This document shows, piece after piece, positions 1 through 12,427 of a stretch of 64,000 nt of DNA. The notes beneath the pieces were generated by a model. That model did not search any database, had not been told where the DNA came from, and was given only the letters and a program-made list of their open reading frames with translations. Both the position numbers and the translations under genes were made by a program. This stretch comes from Adineta vaga (Eukaryota > Rotifera). How positions within the stretch are numbered: position 1 is the first letter of the stretch; every line of letters begins with the position of its first letter. Location of the stretch: the NCBI GenBank assembly GCA_021613535.1, contig CP075492.1, forward strand, positions 1,550,001 to 1,614,000, given 5' to 3'.

Positions 1-1495
1 CCATATTAAATGAACATCAACAAAAACAATTATCGAATGTTATTCAGTCATTCCCACAACTGTTTACCAACACACCAGGACGTACAAATATAATAAAGCA
101 TCATAGTGAAGTACAACCGAGTAGCAAACCATGCAACTCACCTCCGTATTGTTACGCTCCAGCACGCCGTCAAGTTATCGAAGAAGAACTCACTGCAATG
201 TTAAAAGAAGGTGTCATTATTCCATCTAAAAGTTCATGGGCATCCCCAGTAGTATTGGCTCCTAAGAAGAATGGAACGATGCGTTTCTGCATAGATTATC
301 GCAAACTAAATAATCTTACAATAAGGTATGCGTACCCATTACCTCACATCGACGATACCTTAGATTCATTACAACAAGCTCAGTTTTTCTCAACACTCGA
401 CTTCCGATCTGGTTACTGGCAAGTTGAAATGGACGAAGCTAGTAAACCACTTACAGCATTTGTTACACACAGAGGTCTTTTCGAATGTACAGTTATGCCG
501 TTTGGCCTTACAAATGCTCCAGCAACATTTCAGCGATTAATGGATATCGTATTAGCAGGACTTAAATGGCAATGTTGTTTAGTATATTTAGACGCTATTA
601 TTGTATTCTCCACAACATTTGAACAGCATCAACATGACTTACGAAAAGTCTTTACTGCTCTATCCAAGGCAAACCTGACACTCAAAGTCTCAAAGTGCAA
701 TTTTTGCCTTCCTGAGATCATATACTTGTGACACTTAGTCACATCTGAAGGTATTAAAACAACGACTAGTATTACCGCCTATTATGCAACCTCCAAACTT
801 TTCTTATCCATTTATACTGCAATTGGACGCATGTGAATACGGTATTGGATGCGTACTTACCCAAGAATATGACAAACACACATGTGTTATTGCATACGCT
901 AGCCGGACACTCAATACAGCGGAAAGAAACTACAGCGCAGTCGAACGCGAGGCTCTCGCTATCGTCTGGGCAACCAAACATTTCCGACAATATATCGAAG
1001 AAGGCCCAACCATCGTTCGTTCTGACTGTAAGGCCCTACAGTGTTTGAAAAGCACTCGAGATCCAACTGGCCGATTTCAAATCTTAACTGATTCAGTATT
1101 CATACATCGTGTTGGAGAGCATTCGGTAGTGTCAACAAATTCAACTACTAAATGTCACACTGTTAAAACTTTTGATACGGAACAGCACATGATTAAAAAA
1201 CAATGAAGAAATCACTTTACTTCCAGTGGCTCTTATTACAACTATGGATACAAAATCTTTAGCATGTGATAAATTTTCCTTACCCGTATTACCAACCAAG
1301 GTGGGGAAAACACTCTCGTTTATACAAAATGCAGCCATGAATCCAATAGACAAAGATTTAATCGACTTACATTCAATGATTAGTAACCAAACTCATTGGG
1401 CAAAATTACCGCATATTCCATCGAATATGCAAGCTATTATTGATTTTATTTCCAATACTCCAAAACCGGAATTGACATTTAGATATAAAGAATAG
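1..1495 (+). mobile_element. Gutted Ty3/gypsy env-bearing retroelement remnant
   Basis: Bases 3-731 are open from the window edge and encode the pre-RT linker and reverse transcriptase, closely matching the pol of the element at 45,651-53,100. The catalytic YLDD box reads YLDA, so the polymerase is dead. A TGA follows at 729. The segment after RT is lost, and bases 775-1075 resume with RNase H (LDACEYGIG and SDCKALQ motifs). At about 1075 the sequence jumps directly into the C-terminal half of an env-like protein, passes a stop near 1204, and continues to 1495 with the conserved THWAKLPHIPSN stretch. The integrase, the env N-terminus, gag and the LTRs are missing. Two internal deletions, stops and a catalytic substitution mark it as a fossil. 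The family match is strong; no LTR or target duplication is visible. Confidence 0.85.
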
Positions 1496-3039
1496 ATGAA
1501 TCATTCAATTTCATTTACTGGCATTATCATTGCAGCTTTTAGTATTATTTTCGGTTAAAAAGAAATAAATCTCCAAATTTGACAGTTGGTCTCCCAGCTG
1601 GTGCGTTAGAATTAACAACAATTGAAGCCCTTAAATCGAAAGCTGTCTCATAAGTTATATGGTAATATTTTATACCTACTCGTTTCTTCTTTCGAATTGT
1701 TGTATTTTTAGTTCATCTTATAGTTACCTTGGACACATTTCTAGTATTGTTTTGGGGTGTATGTGCTCTTGTCTGTTCTCTCCTTGATCGTGTAGCATGT
1801 GGGATAGTAATCTTTTTATCTCACTTCACGTCTTCTCTCGTTCAGTTTTCATATACGTTCTGCTTTATACAGAGACTCGAGAGCGCATCTCAATTAGACG
1901 GGGAGGTGTGCCAAGAAAACAGACAAACATCCTTTCATATAACACTCCCTGGTTATCTATTTTGATAATACGTAATCTTTTATTACCCTAGTTCATATTT
2001 TCTTTTTCTATCGCTCTTCACATTTTTCTCAATCTCTCTGAGATATTATGGAAGAAGACAGTCGATTACAATTAATAGCTGAAGATAGTTGTGTCTTGTC
2101 TGAGAGTGAGTTGTCGATGATTAGAGTCTGAACTTCAAGTCAGCATAGAAGCATATATGTATACGAGCAGTACATAGTGTGTTTTGCTGTGTTGATTCAT
2201 TTTATTTTTTTATTTACATTATGTTGTTATTATTACTATTATTCAATAAATCCTTACGTTTTTGTGTTGTCCAAACGTTGTGAACCGTTAGTCTTCTCTC
2301 AACATATAGATTCATCAACCAGAAAGAGTATTTTACGTTACAAATATGACTGTCATAAAGCTCAGGGTACGGTTGAATGTATCTATTTTTTGTATGTTAA
2401 GCTCTTATTTTCTATTTGTACAGCTATGTGGGTGTGGTTGTGGGTGAGGTTAGTGTTTACTGAATCTCACCCACACTCCAGAGGATCAATTAAAGTTTCA
2501 ATTTGAAGATATAATTGAACGTGAAGTCCAAAGTACTTTTTCTGTTTTGATATTCCTATCTATGTAACTCTCTGTGTTAATATTTAACACTAAAAGAAAC
2601 TTTCTATTGCTATTAGTTGATTGTCAAAGAAAACAACCAGGAGAAGATTGTTTCCGACGTAACAGTATATTATTAAAAACGATGAAAAGAAAAGCAAAAT
2701 GAAACGATTCTAACAATATTGTTTCAACGTCATCCGGAAATACAAACTAAGCAACTAATATTTATAAAAACAATGAAAAAAACCTGGATATCGATGATTA
2801 AAGAGTGAAAAGAAAGCAAAAAAGACATGCGTTGTTCAGCTTTTTAATATTATATATTACAGTACTACCATTATCAACATAAAATTATTGCAATAAATAA
2901 ATATTTGCTTTGTTTGAAAACTGACGAAGATAGATTCATATATTTTTAAAAATCAAAATTGATAAATAAAAATCTTGGTGATGAATGAAAGGCATTTAAA
3001 TGAAACGAAGAAAAGGTGTGAATGAATATAATAAAGCTT
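1496..3039. other. Non-coding stretch with one telomere-like hairpin
   Basis: No convincing gene is seen. Bases 1500-1660 may be the eroded membrane tail of the preceding env remnant, as a short hydrophobic run interrupted by a stop. Short open frames around 1729-2506 have biased, low-complexity composition and no recognisable domain. A G/T-rich block at 2428-2449 is answered by a C/A-rich block at 2466-2484, listed separately. Confidence 0.5.
2428..2484. repeat. G/T-rich inverted repeat, telomere-like
   Basis: The block GTGGGTGTGGTTGTGGGTG is followed about 20 bp later by CTCACCCACACTCC, so the two can pair. The unit resembles the TGTGGG telomere repeat reported for Adineta vaga. Similar pairs occur at 6257-6317, 6511-6557, 9785-9824 and 12428-12479. 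Confidence 0.6.
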
Positions 3040-4052
3040 TTATAATTTGAGAAATTTTCGAACTTGTTCAGCTGTGAATTCACTAACGTACATATTCATT
3101 GATGAATCAAAGGCAATACCTCTTGGGCCGCTTAATGCAGTCGCGCCACTTCCAGCGGAACCAGTACCAGCAACTGTTATACCATTCGGATTATTCGGAT
3201 AGAACAATTGTATTCGATTGTTATTATAATCAACAACGTACATGTTCAAATCAACATCTAATTTGATATCTCTTGGACTATTCAGGAGTGTTGCATTAGA
3301 TCCAGCTACGCCCGGTACACCGACTATAACAGTACCCGATGAAGCACCCGGTAGCCATTTCATAACAGTATGTGCTTCAGTATTTGTTACATACATATAT
3401 TCGCTTATAGTTTCATTATAAAAAATTCCCCATGGTGTGTATAATTGTGTATTCGTAAAACCAGCACCATTTCCACCAGCAACAATGGCTCCGTCATCTC
3501 CAGTTGTTGAATTTGCTCGATAACGCATAATTCGGTGATTACTACTATCTACAAGATACATATATGTACCTGTTGAATCGAAAGTAAAATATCGTGGACC
3601 ATTCAATTGATTCAATGAAGTACCGGCTGATCCAGTTATTCCAGCCATTGTGAGTCCATTATTTGTTCCATTAATGTACTTTTGTACTCTGTTATTGGTA
3701 AAATCACTAACATACAAGGTTTTATTTGAATTGAAATAAACACCTTGGGGATAATCTAATGTGGTAGCAGTTGCTGCACGTACTCCAAGTGTTCCAGCTA
3801 CAATAATCGGTGTCGTCGTATTTTTCAATAATTTCCATACAACGGAATTCGTTGATTGATCTGCTATAAACAACGTACCTTGCGAATCAATAAATATACC
3901 AGTAACTTTTGTCAAAGATGATGTACCCAATATCGTAATGCCGGTTGTATTCCAACGCTTACTACTCGACATACCTATGTGTTATAAACAATTCTATATA
4001 GTGAAATAAAACAACATTGTCTACACTCACAAAGATCTAAAGATGACGTTGT

Positions 4053-4090
<38 letters not shown>

Positions 4091-4534
4091 ATGATGATGA
4101 TGTTGTTGTTGATGCTATATATGAAATGTACGTTAGATTTTTCCTCAATATCAATATTCTTGTGAATTTTGTTTCAATTAGATACTATTTTATTATGTAC
4201 TAAACTTACCTTTTGTCGTTACCGATGTAATCGATATAAATGATTGATTCAAAAATCGAACTGAACTATTCATATAAAATTCAATTGTCAACAAAGAACT
4301 ATTCAAACTGAATAGTTGACATGTATTATTTGCATAAAAATAATTCAAAACAGATAATGATTCATGAGATTGCACCATTCGACACATACATTCATTGTAT
4401 GTTATGTTATAAAACAAATCTTGTTGACTTCCAATGTATATACAATTTTCTATCTTTCCAATATTCACAGAATCAATAGTAGATAAGAAAAATAGTACAA
4501 GAATAAGGCAAAATATGTTTACCATTGCATACAC
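3040..4534 (-). CDS. Secreted NHL-repeat beta-propeller protein
   Basis: There are two exons on the minus strand, 4534-4210 and 3974-3040, joined by a phase 1 GT-AG intron (4209-3975). The N-terminus has a hydrophobic signal peptide; the likelier start is the second methionine, MVNIFCLILVLFF. A short Cys-containing, N-glycosylation-rich segment follows. Exon 2 encodes about five or six NHL-type blades with recurring patterns such as LYVSDFTNNRVQKY, MYLVDSSNHRIMRY and MYVVDYNNNRIQLFY, each followed by a glycine-rich AG.GSAG turn. NHL propellers bind proteins or glycans. A secreted form with a short Cys-rich head is common in bdelloids, but its ligand is unknown. The frame is intact, so it looks functional. 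Fold confidence is high; role unknown. Confidence 0.85.
4043..4112. repeat. GTT/GAT trinucleotide microsatellite in the NHL-gene intron
   Basis: An uninterrupted run of GTT units passes into GATGATGATG and back to GTT. It lies wholly inside the intron 3975-4209 of the NHL gene, so length changes would not alter the protein. Confidence 0.9.
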
Positions 4535-5153
4535 TTTCTCTGAATTATTTTCCTTAAATGCGTCATTCTGAGTTTTAATCTTAAATATGCAGTGGTAGAA
4601 AGAAAGAAAAATCTTCTTCTATCGTTGCCAGAACTTCTCTTTATTTGATTAAATTGTTTTCCAGCATATTGTCAAACATGAGATGCCAATAAAGGAAAAA
4701 AAAGAACGTCACTTTGGATCTCAAACTATTCACCTAATTGAATATATGTTATTCTATTTTTCATAAGAATAGAAATAAAAAAAACTTGAATACAGTCGGA
4801 ACGTGTGTATCAACATGTTGATCATCAAAATGAAAGTATATGATTATTGTATAGAAAGAGTTAAGTTACAGTAAAAATTTGAATAAAAATAAAACTCAAT
4901 CATACAAAACAGATGAAAGTGTGAATAAATTCTTCTGTACATATGACTTTCACATTTCATTATTTTGATAAATAAATATAAAAACATCTCTCTCATTGAA
5001 AGATCGTGTTATTGAGTGATATATTTCAGTGAGAGATATGATGATTATTCTTCATTTTTCATTTCTTATTGGACAATTTACATAACAAACACTTTGTATC
5101 ACACTTTTCTTGACCGAGACATTATCTCTCGTCCGCGCCGTTCAACATTTCTC

Positions 5154-5162
5154 TATATAAAT
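5154..5162 (+). promoter_or_regulatory. TATA-box candidate
   Basis: TATATAAAT lies 49-57 bp upstream of the ATG at 5211, a plausible TATA position for a short 5' UTR. It is placed by sequence match and spacing only. Confidence 0.45.
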
Positions 5163-5210
5163 AGTGATGTTGTACACAAATTCAAAATAATCAATTATTC
5201 TTCAAACAAT

Positions 5211-5939
5211 ATGGCATTTCAACGGTTTATACCTTTCGTAACTCTTCTATTCATTCATCTTTCATGTGCCAAACCAATCGGTAAGTAAAAGAATTTGAAT
5301 ATAAGAGAGAAATGTATGTTTATTCTTTTGTTTGCTTCATCAGAATTTTCTGATGATAACAATGTTCCATCAATGGAAACAAAAAATACTCATGGAAATG
5401 TCTATGAGAATACTTATTTTGGTATTTCGATCGAGAAACCTAGTGGATGGTATGTAATGGATTTAAAACAAGTAAAATCCTTAGTTGTAAGTAGTGCTAC
5501 ATCATCAATGTCTTCAAATAAGAAGGTAACAACAGATTTAGTCCCTTTATTCGGTTTTTTTGCATATCCATATGGTTCAAATGTTAGTAAAATTAATGCA
5601 AATATTTTTGGAGTAGGTGAAAATGTTACTAATCGAATGGTAATTAAAAATGATTGTGATATTTTGAATTACAAAAAAACAGGATATCCAATAACAAGTG
5701 AGCAAGCATGTGAATATGTAGAAATTAATGGAATTAAATATGCACAAAAAATGATTACACTTTTATATGCTGAGACAAATATTCATCAAGTTCAACTTGG
5801 TCGAAGTACTCAAAATGGTTATGTATTTGCATTTGCATTAACATATGGTGATGATGATGATAATGATAAAAATCAACTTATGAATACAATGAGTACAATT
5901 CGTTTTGGAAAAGATTCGAATTTTTTTGTTAGAAAATAA
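5211..5939 (+). CDS. Small secreted protein, unknown function
   Basis: Exon 1 is 5211-5280, followed by a 63-bp phase 1 intron (5281-5343, GTAAGT...TCATCAG) and exon 2, 5344-5939; together they encode about 221 residues. The start gives a clear signal peptide (MAFQRFIPFVTLLFIHLSCA). The mature part contains FGISIEKPSGWYVMD, then alternating strands and an acidic loop GDDDDNDKN near the end. The pattern 'y..y..si..P.gW' recalls the bacterial PsbP/DUF1795-like small-lipoprotein fold, but this is a weak resemblance by eye and is not used as a function call. The two Cys of the mature protein could form a disulfide. The frame is intact. Confidence 0.7.
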
Positions 5940-6680
5940 TGGATATCGAATAAAATTCAAATTTCTTTTCTGTCTTTTCGTAAAGTAAATAAAAGGGAAC
6001 GTATTTATTTACGTGGAATGATTAATTGATTTAATTTCGGTAGTTCCCATCTGAATTTTATAAACATGTTCTACAAATGATTTATACGGATCATTTCATG
6101 TTCGTGATTGATCAGAATACGTTTAAAATAACACAAATTGATCTCGAAAAAAATTTAATAAACTTTCTGCAGTTTGTTTATCATTGACATATATCTACAT
6201 ATAATATAAATGAAATTACTGATATTAATTACAGAAGAATAATAATGATAAATCTTGAGGGTGTGAGTGTTTGGATAATACACAATAAGACTCAGCTTAA
6301 CACCAACACTTGCACCCAAAACATAATAACATCTTTATATTCTATCCGAAAGTTATGTTTACTGCAAATAAGTGTTTGTGAGAGAGATGAGTCATTCTGA
6401 GATGTCTGAACATCATACCTATTATGGGAAAATTTTCAACGAATTTTTATATTTATATCTATGGGAATTATGGTCGTTTTTAACTTCATAAATCTTTGAA
6501 AGATATGGATGTGGTTGTGGGTGAATACAAGAGACCCTCACCCACACCCACACCCGCCTGTGAAAAGAAAATTAATTCAATGAATAAAATGATGCGCTAC
6601 GAGTTGTTTTCTCTACTCACATGCTGTTTATTGTGTTTAACTATAAACCAGAAAGAAACTAAAACATGAAAGAGAAAACA
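5940..6680. other. Intergenic region with two telomere-like hairpins
   Basis: There is no gene between two convergent coding regions. It contains G/T-rich and C/A-rich pairs at 6257-6271 with 6299-6317 and at 6511-6523 with 6535-6557 (GTGGTTGTGGGTG and CACCCACACCCACACCC). They lie where the two facing genes must end, so a role in 3'-end formation is possible but unproven. Confidence 0.5.
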
Positions 6681-7993
6681 TTAACACCAAGGACTGATGG
6701 TCGGTTCTCCTAATCCAAAACATTTTCGGATTCGTTTATAAGTATCTATCCGTAGTCCTTGATTTGCAGCACCTGGTCCACCATTACATTCCAATTTTCC
6801 ATTTATAATTCGTGTAGTCGCAGCAAAGTCACCTCGACGAGCAGGCTCATCCATTTTATTAGTTTGATAGAACCATACGGCGGTTCGTACAGCTAGACTT
6901 GGTTGCTGTTCAACAACATCTGGATTGCTAAGCAAATCAACACCTAGAGCTTGTCCAGCGGCATGATAATTACAGGGCCACGAAAGTTGAAACCATCCAC
7001 GACCATAATACAGTTTACCAGGTTTACCTTGAATTCCACACCACGATCCAGCATAATTCGATGCACAACCTATTCAGACATGAGAATAGAGAAAAGTCTT
7101 CTTTGAATTGCTATTCTTATCATGAAACAAGTGGTAACTCACCTGGAGCACAATACTCTCGCATAGTCTTTAAGCCATCGGTTTCATGAAACACATGAGC
7201 AAGAAACACTGCTGCTTCATCTTTATTCGCTGGTGTCCAACCAGATTCTCGGAGTCCATTAAAGCGACTGGCTCTCATACCTGCATCGATGGTATTAAAC
7301 GCACAGGCGAATGTTTGTTCATTAATGATGTCACCACTACTACTACCGCCGCCAACAGTATTATCACCTATAGAATTAATAATTATAAATTGTATTCACA
7401 GATACACTGAATTTACCTAGTACTCCACAAACCATAGATGGATCATTTGTTGAGAAAGCATTATTTTTTGAAACTGCACCGTATTTCATCCAGCAAGTAC
7501 CACCTTGATGATCTGTCCAAGTAAAGTGAGTGCATCCTGTAGTTTCAGCACATTTTCCACCACAAAGTTCCCCTGCAATTTTTACATTAGAAAGATCATT
7601 ACCAGAGAAATCACATTGCACAGCCCAATTATTTCCATTCCAATTAATATTCGAGCCAGAACCACCTTGGTGACCACCCTCCATTATACCACATACTACA
7701 TTTGGATCATTTGTTGAAAAAGCATTATTTTTTGAAACTGCACCGTATTTCATCCAGCAAGTACCACCTTGATGATCTGTCCAAGTAAAGTGAGTGCATC
7801 CTGTAGTTTCAGCACATTTTCCACCACAAAGTTCCCCTGCAATTTTTACATTAGAAAGATCATTACCAGAGAAATCACATTGCATAGCCCAATTATTTCC
7901 ATTCCAATTCACAGCACATTTAACATAATCAATAATTAAAATATTTATTATTAAAAAGCTAAGCAAAATCGAACGAGAAAGAATATTGATCAT
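6681..7993 (-). CDS. Secreted GH19 chitinase with two apple-like domains
   Basis: There are three exons on the minus strand: 7993-7417, 7367-7143 and 7069-6681, with 49- and 73-bp phase 1 introns. The start at 7993 gives a signal peptide (MINILSRSILLSFLIINILI) ending near VKCA; an upstream in-frame ATG at 8065 would bury it. Two tandem apple/PAN-like modules follow, each containing AGELCGGKCAETTGCTHFTW. A Gly/Ser linker leads to a family 19 chitinase with FLAHVFHETDG (the Glu of HET matches the family's general acid), YYGRGWFQLSW, and the C-terminal NGGPGAANQG and SPWC. GH19 enzymes hydrolyse chitin by inversion. The apple modules may bind chitin or glycoprotein. The catalytic domain is compact, like bacterial GH19, and acquisition by transfer is likely but untested. 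Targets could be fungal walls or the animal's own chitin. Confidence 0.88.
7429..7911 (-). repeat. Tandem, nearly identical apple-domain repeat
   Basis: Two copies, about 7429-7650 and 7684-7911, encode the same module of about 72 residues with only two or three differences (AMQC/AVQC, PNVVCG/PSMVCG). They are as alike in DNA as in protein, which points to recent duplication or gene conversion. Confidence 0.9.
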
Positions 7994-8930
7994 TTTATGA
8001 TGTTCAGTATTTAGTCGATGACTACTAAAATCTAAAAAAAGAAATAGTCTGAGAATGTTGGACATTTTCTTTCATAGAAAAGAAACATTAGAATTATACT
8101 TACAATTTAATTGAGGTAATTGTATCCAATTGATATTTTACTGGATTACTGATTATGTCACGCATCTATATATATTAGTGTCCTGTGGGAGTCATTTTTT
8201 CCCTATGTTTCCCATTTGTAGTAAGAGAATGGAAAGTGTCATTGAATCTTAGGGATTAGGAATCGAAGAGTGAGAGGCGAGTTAAAAATTAACGTTTTGT
8301 AAATCATATCTATTTTGCGCAGGAGGATATATACCCATGTAAAACAAATCCGACTTTAATCGATTTTTTATGATGAAAAATCGATAAAAATGTCACGATT
8401 TTCATCAAGTTTTCATCTGTTCTTTTCTTTTCACAGATTTTAATCCTCCGTAACCTGCCTACCAATTGTCATGTCTTTCTATCTGTGCACTTGATTTCAA
8501 TACATTATTTCTTAGAAAATTAATGTTAATAGACTTTTTTTGGGAAATTATTTTTCCTCGATTCAAACTGGCTATTTTTACAATAGACTCCAGCATTTTA
8601 CCAATAAGATAAAAGTTCGCAGAACTTTTGTAACAGATATGTTTCTGTAACAATTCGAGTAATATGAATGAATAATGAGTCATTCTAAATTAAATATTTG
8701 AAAATTTTTTTGGATTCAATAAAAAAATATTTCTGTTAAGAATCTGTACTGTAGATTTTCCTCATCAATCTGTCTATGATGTAATATTGTATTCAATCAT
8801 TTTGCATTGTCATGTACTATTATGTGCTGAGATACTTTGAACTTCGAAAGTTTTAATCAGTTAACTAGGGTGTGATGATACAAGACAATCAATTGGAAAT
8901 TTAAGTATTCGAATTCTATTTGGTAAATTA
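7994..8930. other. Intergenic region, no gene seen
   Basis: This lies upstream of both the chitinase (minus) and the TPR remnant (plus). A run CTATATATATTAG near 8166-8178 could be a minus-strand TATA element for the chitinase, which would imply a long 5' UTR. The open frame at 8459-8683 has no recognisable content. Confidence 0.4.
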
Positions 8931-9786
8931 ATGATTGATTTGTACGATTGGAATGAAGCTGAAAGATTATTTAATGAAGTTTATAAACAAATGATTGAAA
9001 ATAATCCATCACGTATTGAAGATTCATCAATTGTTCTCAATGATATGGGAAAGGTTTTATTTCGACAAGGAAAATACGAAAAAGCTCTCGATTTTCATCA
9101 ACGTACATTGATTATTCAACAAGAAATATTTCCATCGAATCATCCTTCTATTACTGAAAGTTTACACGATATTGGTGGAATTCTTCGACGTTGGAGAAAA
9201 ACTGACGAAGCATTTGATTATTATTAACGATCATTTGATCTTCGACAAAATTATTATAATTCTAATCATGTTGATATTGGTCATAGTTTAACTTATATTA
9301 CTGGAATTATTATCGATCGAAATGAATATCAACAAGCTTTAGATTATCAGCAACAAGCATTGAATATTTAAAAAAATTTCTTATTCATTTTATCATATTG
9401 ATATTGCTGATGTTCTTCATTGGATGAGTATTCTTTTCTTAAGTGAAGGAAAATTTTCCGAATCATTTAATATTGCTCAATAAGTCTTAGGAATTTATAA
9501 AAAATTATATCAACCATATTACCCTTCTACTGCATATATTTTATGGCATATTGGAAATATTCAATATCAACAAGGAATGATTGATCAAAGTATAGAATTA
9601 CAAAATGAAATATTAAATAAAATAAAAGAGTCTCTTCCATTTGATCATCCAGATATTATTTTATTTCTTAATTCACTTTCTGATAAATATTTTCATGGAA
9701 AAGAAAATTATGATAAAGCTATAGAATATTATCAACAAGCTTTGAATATTTTAGAAAAATCTCATTTATCACATATTCCATCTTGA
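8931..9786 (+). pseudogene. Broken TPR (kinesin-light-chain-like) gene
   Basis: The first open segment (8931-9227) carries two TPR units of the kinesin-light-chain type, with patterns VLNDMGKVLFRQGKYEKALDF and FPSNHPSITESLHDIGGILR. A TAA interrupts at 9226. The repeat pattern continues in the same frame (GHSLTYITGIIIDRNEYQQALDYQ), then a second stop near 9369 and frame changes follow. Recognisable TPR text resumes at 9577-9786 (AIEYYQQALNILEKS). At least two stops and one frameshift are visible, so this is a pseudogene or badly eroded copy. Bdelloids carry many TPR proteins of this type; the effector domain such proteins sometimes have is not seen here. Confidence 0.8.
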
Positions 9787-9824
9787 GGGTGTGGGTGTCT
9801 TATTGAATGTACACACCCACACCC
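9785..9824. repeat. Telomere-like hairpin directly after the TPR remnant
   Basis: GAGGGTGTGGGTGT starts in the last codons of the TPR frame and pairs with ACACACCCACACCC 12 bp downstream. This is the cleanest example of the recurring G/T-C/A hairpin in this window. Confidence 0.75.
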
Positions 9825-9889
9825 AAAAACCACAAAGAAAGAAATTCCCCTGATTGTCAATTATTCTACACAACATAAACTAGTTATGG

Positions 9890-10370
9890 CAGCTGATCTC
9901 ACATCCACACCCACATCCTTCTCTACATTGACTGAAATCAAGTTGCCAACAATATTCTTCATCATAATAAAATAATTCATATTGACATTTTGATCCAAAA
10001 TATGACTCTGTACAATTATAATGGATTTCTTTTGTTAAGGATAAATTGTTTATTTCAATATAAAATTCATAGTTTTCAATAATATCAATGTGTGTTGATG
10101 AAAGATATAAATCATTACTTGTGATATTTAATTTGAAAAAAAATCATTAAATGAATATTGTTCTATTGAATTATCATTTTAAATAGAAAATTTAAATGTT
10201 GATTCACTCATATAATATTATGAAATATATGAATTAAATTCACTAACATCAAAATCTGAACCTGTACGAAAACAATTATATCTTATATCTATTTGATTAT
10301 ATTCATTTTCATTTATTTCATTTGTATAATGAAAATTTATTTGCGATATTGATAGGATATAATCAATTCA
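9890..10370 (-). pseudogene. Remnant of a secreted EGF-like gene
   Basis: Read on the minus strand, conceptual translation gives NEYNQIDIRYNCFRTGSDFD (from about 10,330), a stop-rich middle, and then NCTESYFGSKCQYELFYYDE (about 10,030-9970) and a Cys-rich end. The spacing C-x7-C followed by aromatic and acidic residues resembles the EGF-like ends of secreted bdelloid proteins. At least one stop and one frame change break it. The extent is approximate and the family assignment rests on a short Cys pattern only. Confidence 0.4.
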
Positions 10371-12427
10371 TATTAAATGAAAGATATATTTTAATATTGA
10401 TATAAAATAAAGTTTCGGTCTAATCTCTTTATATAATTTAACAAACTTTCTTTAATCTCAATTAGATAATAAAAAAACTGATTTGTTCCACCAAAGTGAA
10501 CTTTTTTTTATTGTTTGAATAGATGTTTTCTTTATTCTCAAATATGTTATTCATTTCATTCTAATGCACAATTTTCTTAAGACATCACAAAAACAGGATG
10601 TATACATATTCATAGTGTGTTCAAATAAAACAAAGTATGCTGATACACTATTTGAAAGTCTTATTAGAACCATTGTATTAAAGATTATATTCAAATCAAT
10701 CTTTTTCTCTCTATTGAATTTTTAATATGAATTGATTTCTAAGAATTATTTTAATGAAGAAAATAAGAATATGTTAAAATAATGAAAAAAGGAAGAAAAA
10801 GAAGGAGAGAAAGAGAAAAAAGAAAGAAAGGAACAAAGACAAAAAAAATGACTTGAATTACAATAAAATCGTAACCATATAAAGACTAATAAACTTTAGT
10901 AAAACCATAATTTTAATTAATTTTAATTAAATTCATTTCTTGATAATCCTGTCGCATCTAAAAATATTAATTCATAATTTGGCTTCAATAAAGTATTATT
11001 AAATACAGAATTATCATAAGCAATTGAATTATGTTTACCATATTGAGATTATTTATATGGATGAAAAATTTTGTATAAAATTTCACAAAATACATCTGTA
11101 TTAGTTATATTTTGATTTTATTTTTGAAACTATTGATCCAGTTTTCAATAAATGTTTAATTTAAAAATGATTTTTATTGAAAAGGATAAGCGCTGATGTG
11201 GATGAGCAATAAGAGATGTTTATCTACACTGATAACTACACCATGTCTTCACCCACCTTCAAAATATAGTTCAAGAATATAAAATCCTGACTCCAAATGT
11301 TATCAGAATAGTAACACAATTTATTGAAGTCATAGACACGCGAAAAACAATAAAAAATTTTTAAATATAACTAAAATAAAGGTAAACGCGACAAGAGTGT
11401 TTAAAAACATGAAATTCAAGTTAAATCCAGCAAATATCTGAGCATTAAACAATCATGGTTAAATCTATCGATCAGAAATCTATTCAAATCTAAAATAAAT
11501 AGTAAATAGTTGATCAAAACCTAAAAAAAATCTGTTACATTATCGTCGGTAATCATATCTGCGGTATATATCGAAACAATGAGAAAATAAAAGGATTGTT
11601 AAAGATTACTCAGAACGCAAGAGAAAATGTATAGGTAATGAAGATGACCTGTCGAGTACAAGGATTACTGATCTATCAATTATAATTACCTTTTCTCATG
11701 GATATCCTTTTTGTTCTTATTATTGCAAAGACAATACACACAAAAAAAAAAACGATCATGCGTTGAAGGAAAGATATGCCTCTAATCTATTGATGGTTTG
11801 AACGAGAAAATGAAAGGATTGTCAAAAAAATACATATAATAAAAGAATGTACAGATCATTGAAATATTTAACTTCTGATGGGGAGAATTGATTTTAGAAA
11901 TCATTCTTAGTATTATTTTATTTTTGTGTACTAAAATAATCAGCCTAAATTTATTATCAAAAATCCCACGTTGAAGTGATTATTACTATCTATAAAGGGT
12001 GTTTCCAATTGACGTGTGATTTTTCTATTAGTTAAAGTCGTATTAGTGTTAAATCTATACTAATAGGCTTGCTTATAATCTAAACCATCTCTAAAATGCA
12101 AAAGGTCAGTACTTTGATTACTGATCATCAATGAGTGAAATAAATCTTTTGAATAATCTGCGAGGGATGACTTAAAATATAAACAACGAGAGAAAAAAAA
12201 GAAAAAAATAATGGATGAATACACACCACAGTAGAAATGGAGGAGAAAGAAAAAGAGAACGTAAGTAGTGAAAGATAGATGAGACCTGTGTGTTTATAAG
12301 TTACATACACTAGTTTAATTTTCATTTCATTTATAAGATATCAATACAAGCAATTATTTTTATCGGTAACTGATATATTTTTTAATATTTTCACTAATGT
12401 CCTGCACGAAAGATTTTACCCTGCTTT
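10371..12427. other. AT-rich non-coding region with a possible minus-strand gene relic
   Basis: The region is mostly AT-rich with homopolymer runs and purine tracts (10,780-10,850). On the minus strand, about 11,050-10,920 translates without stops into a segment including NYELIFLDATGLSRNEFN, preceded by frame breaks, which looks like a decayed coding sequence of unknown family. No RNA gene or intact ORF is recognisable elsewhere. Confidence 0.35.

Noticed and set aside
1729-2506. Two or three ORFs resembling short membrane proteins
   Set aside because: They are T-rich sequence giving Phe/Leu/Tyr runs, with no start context, domain or homologous copy elsewhere in the window.
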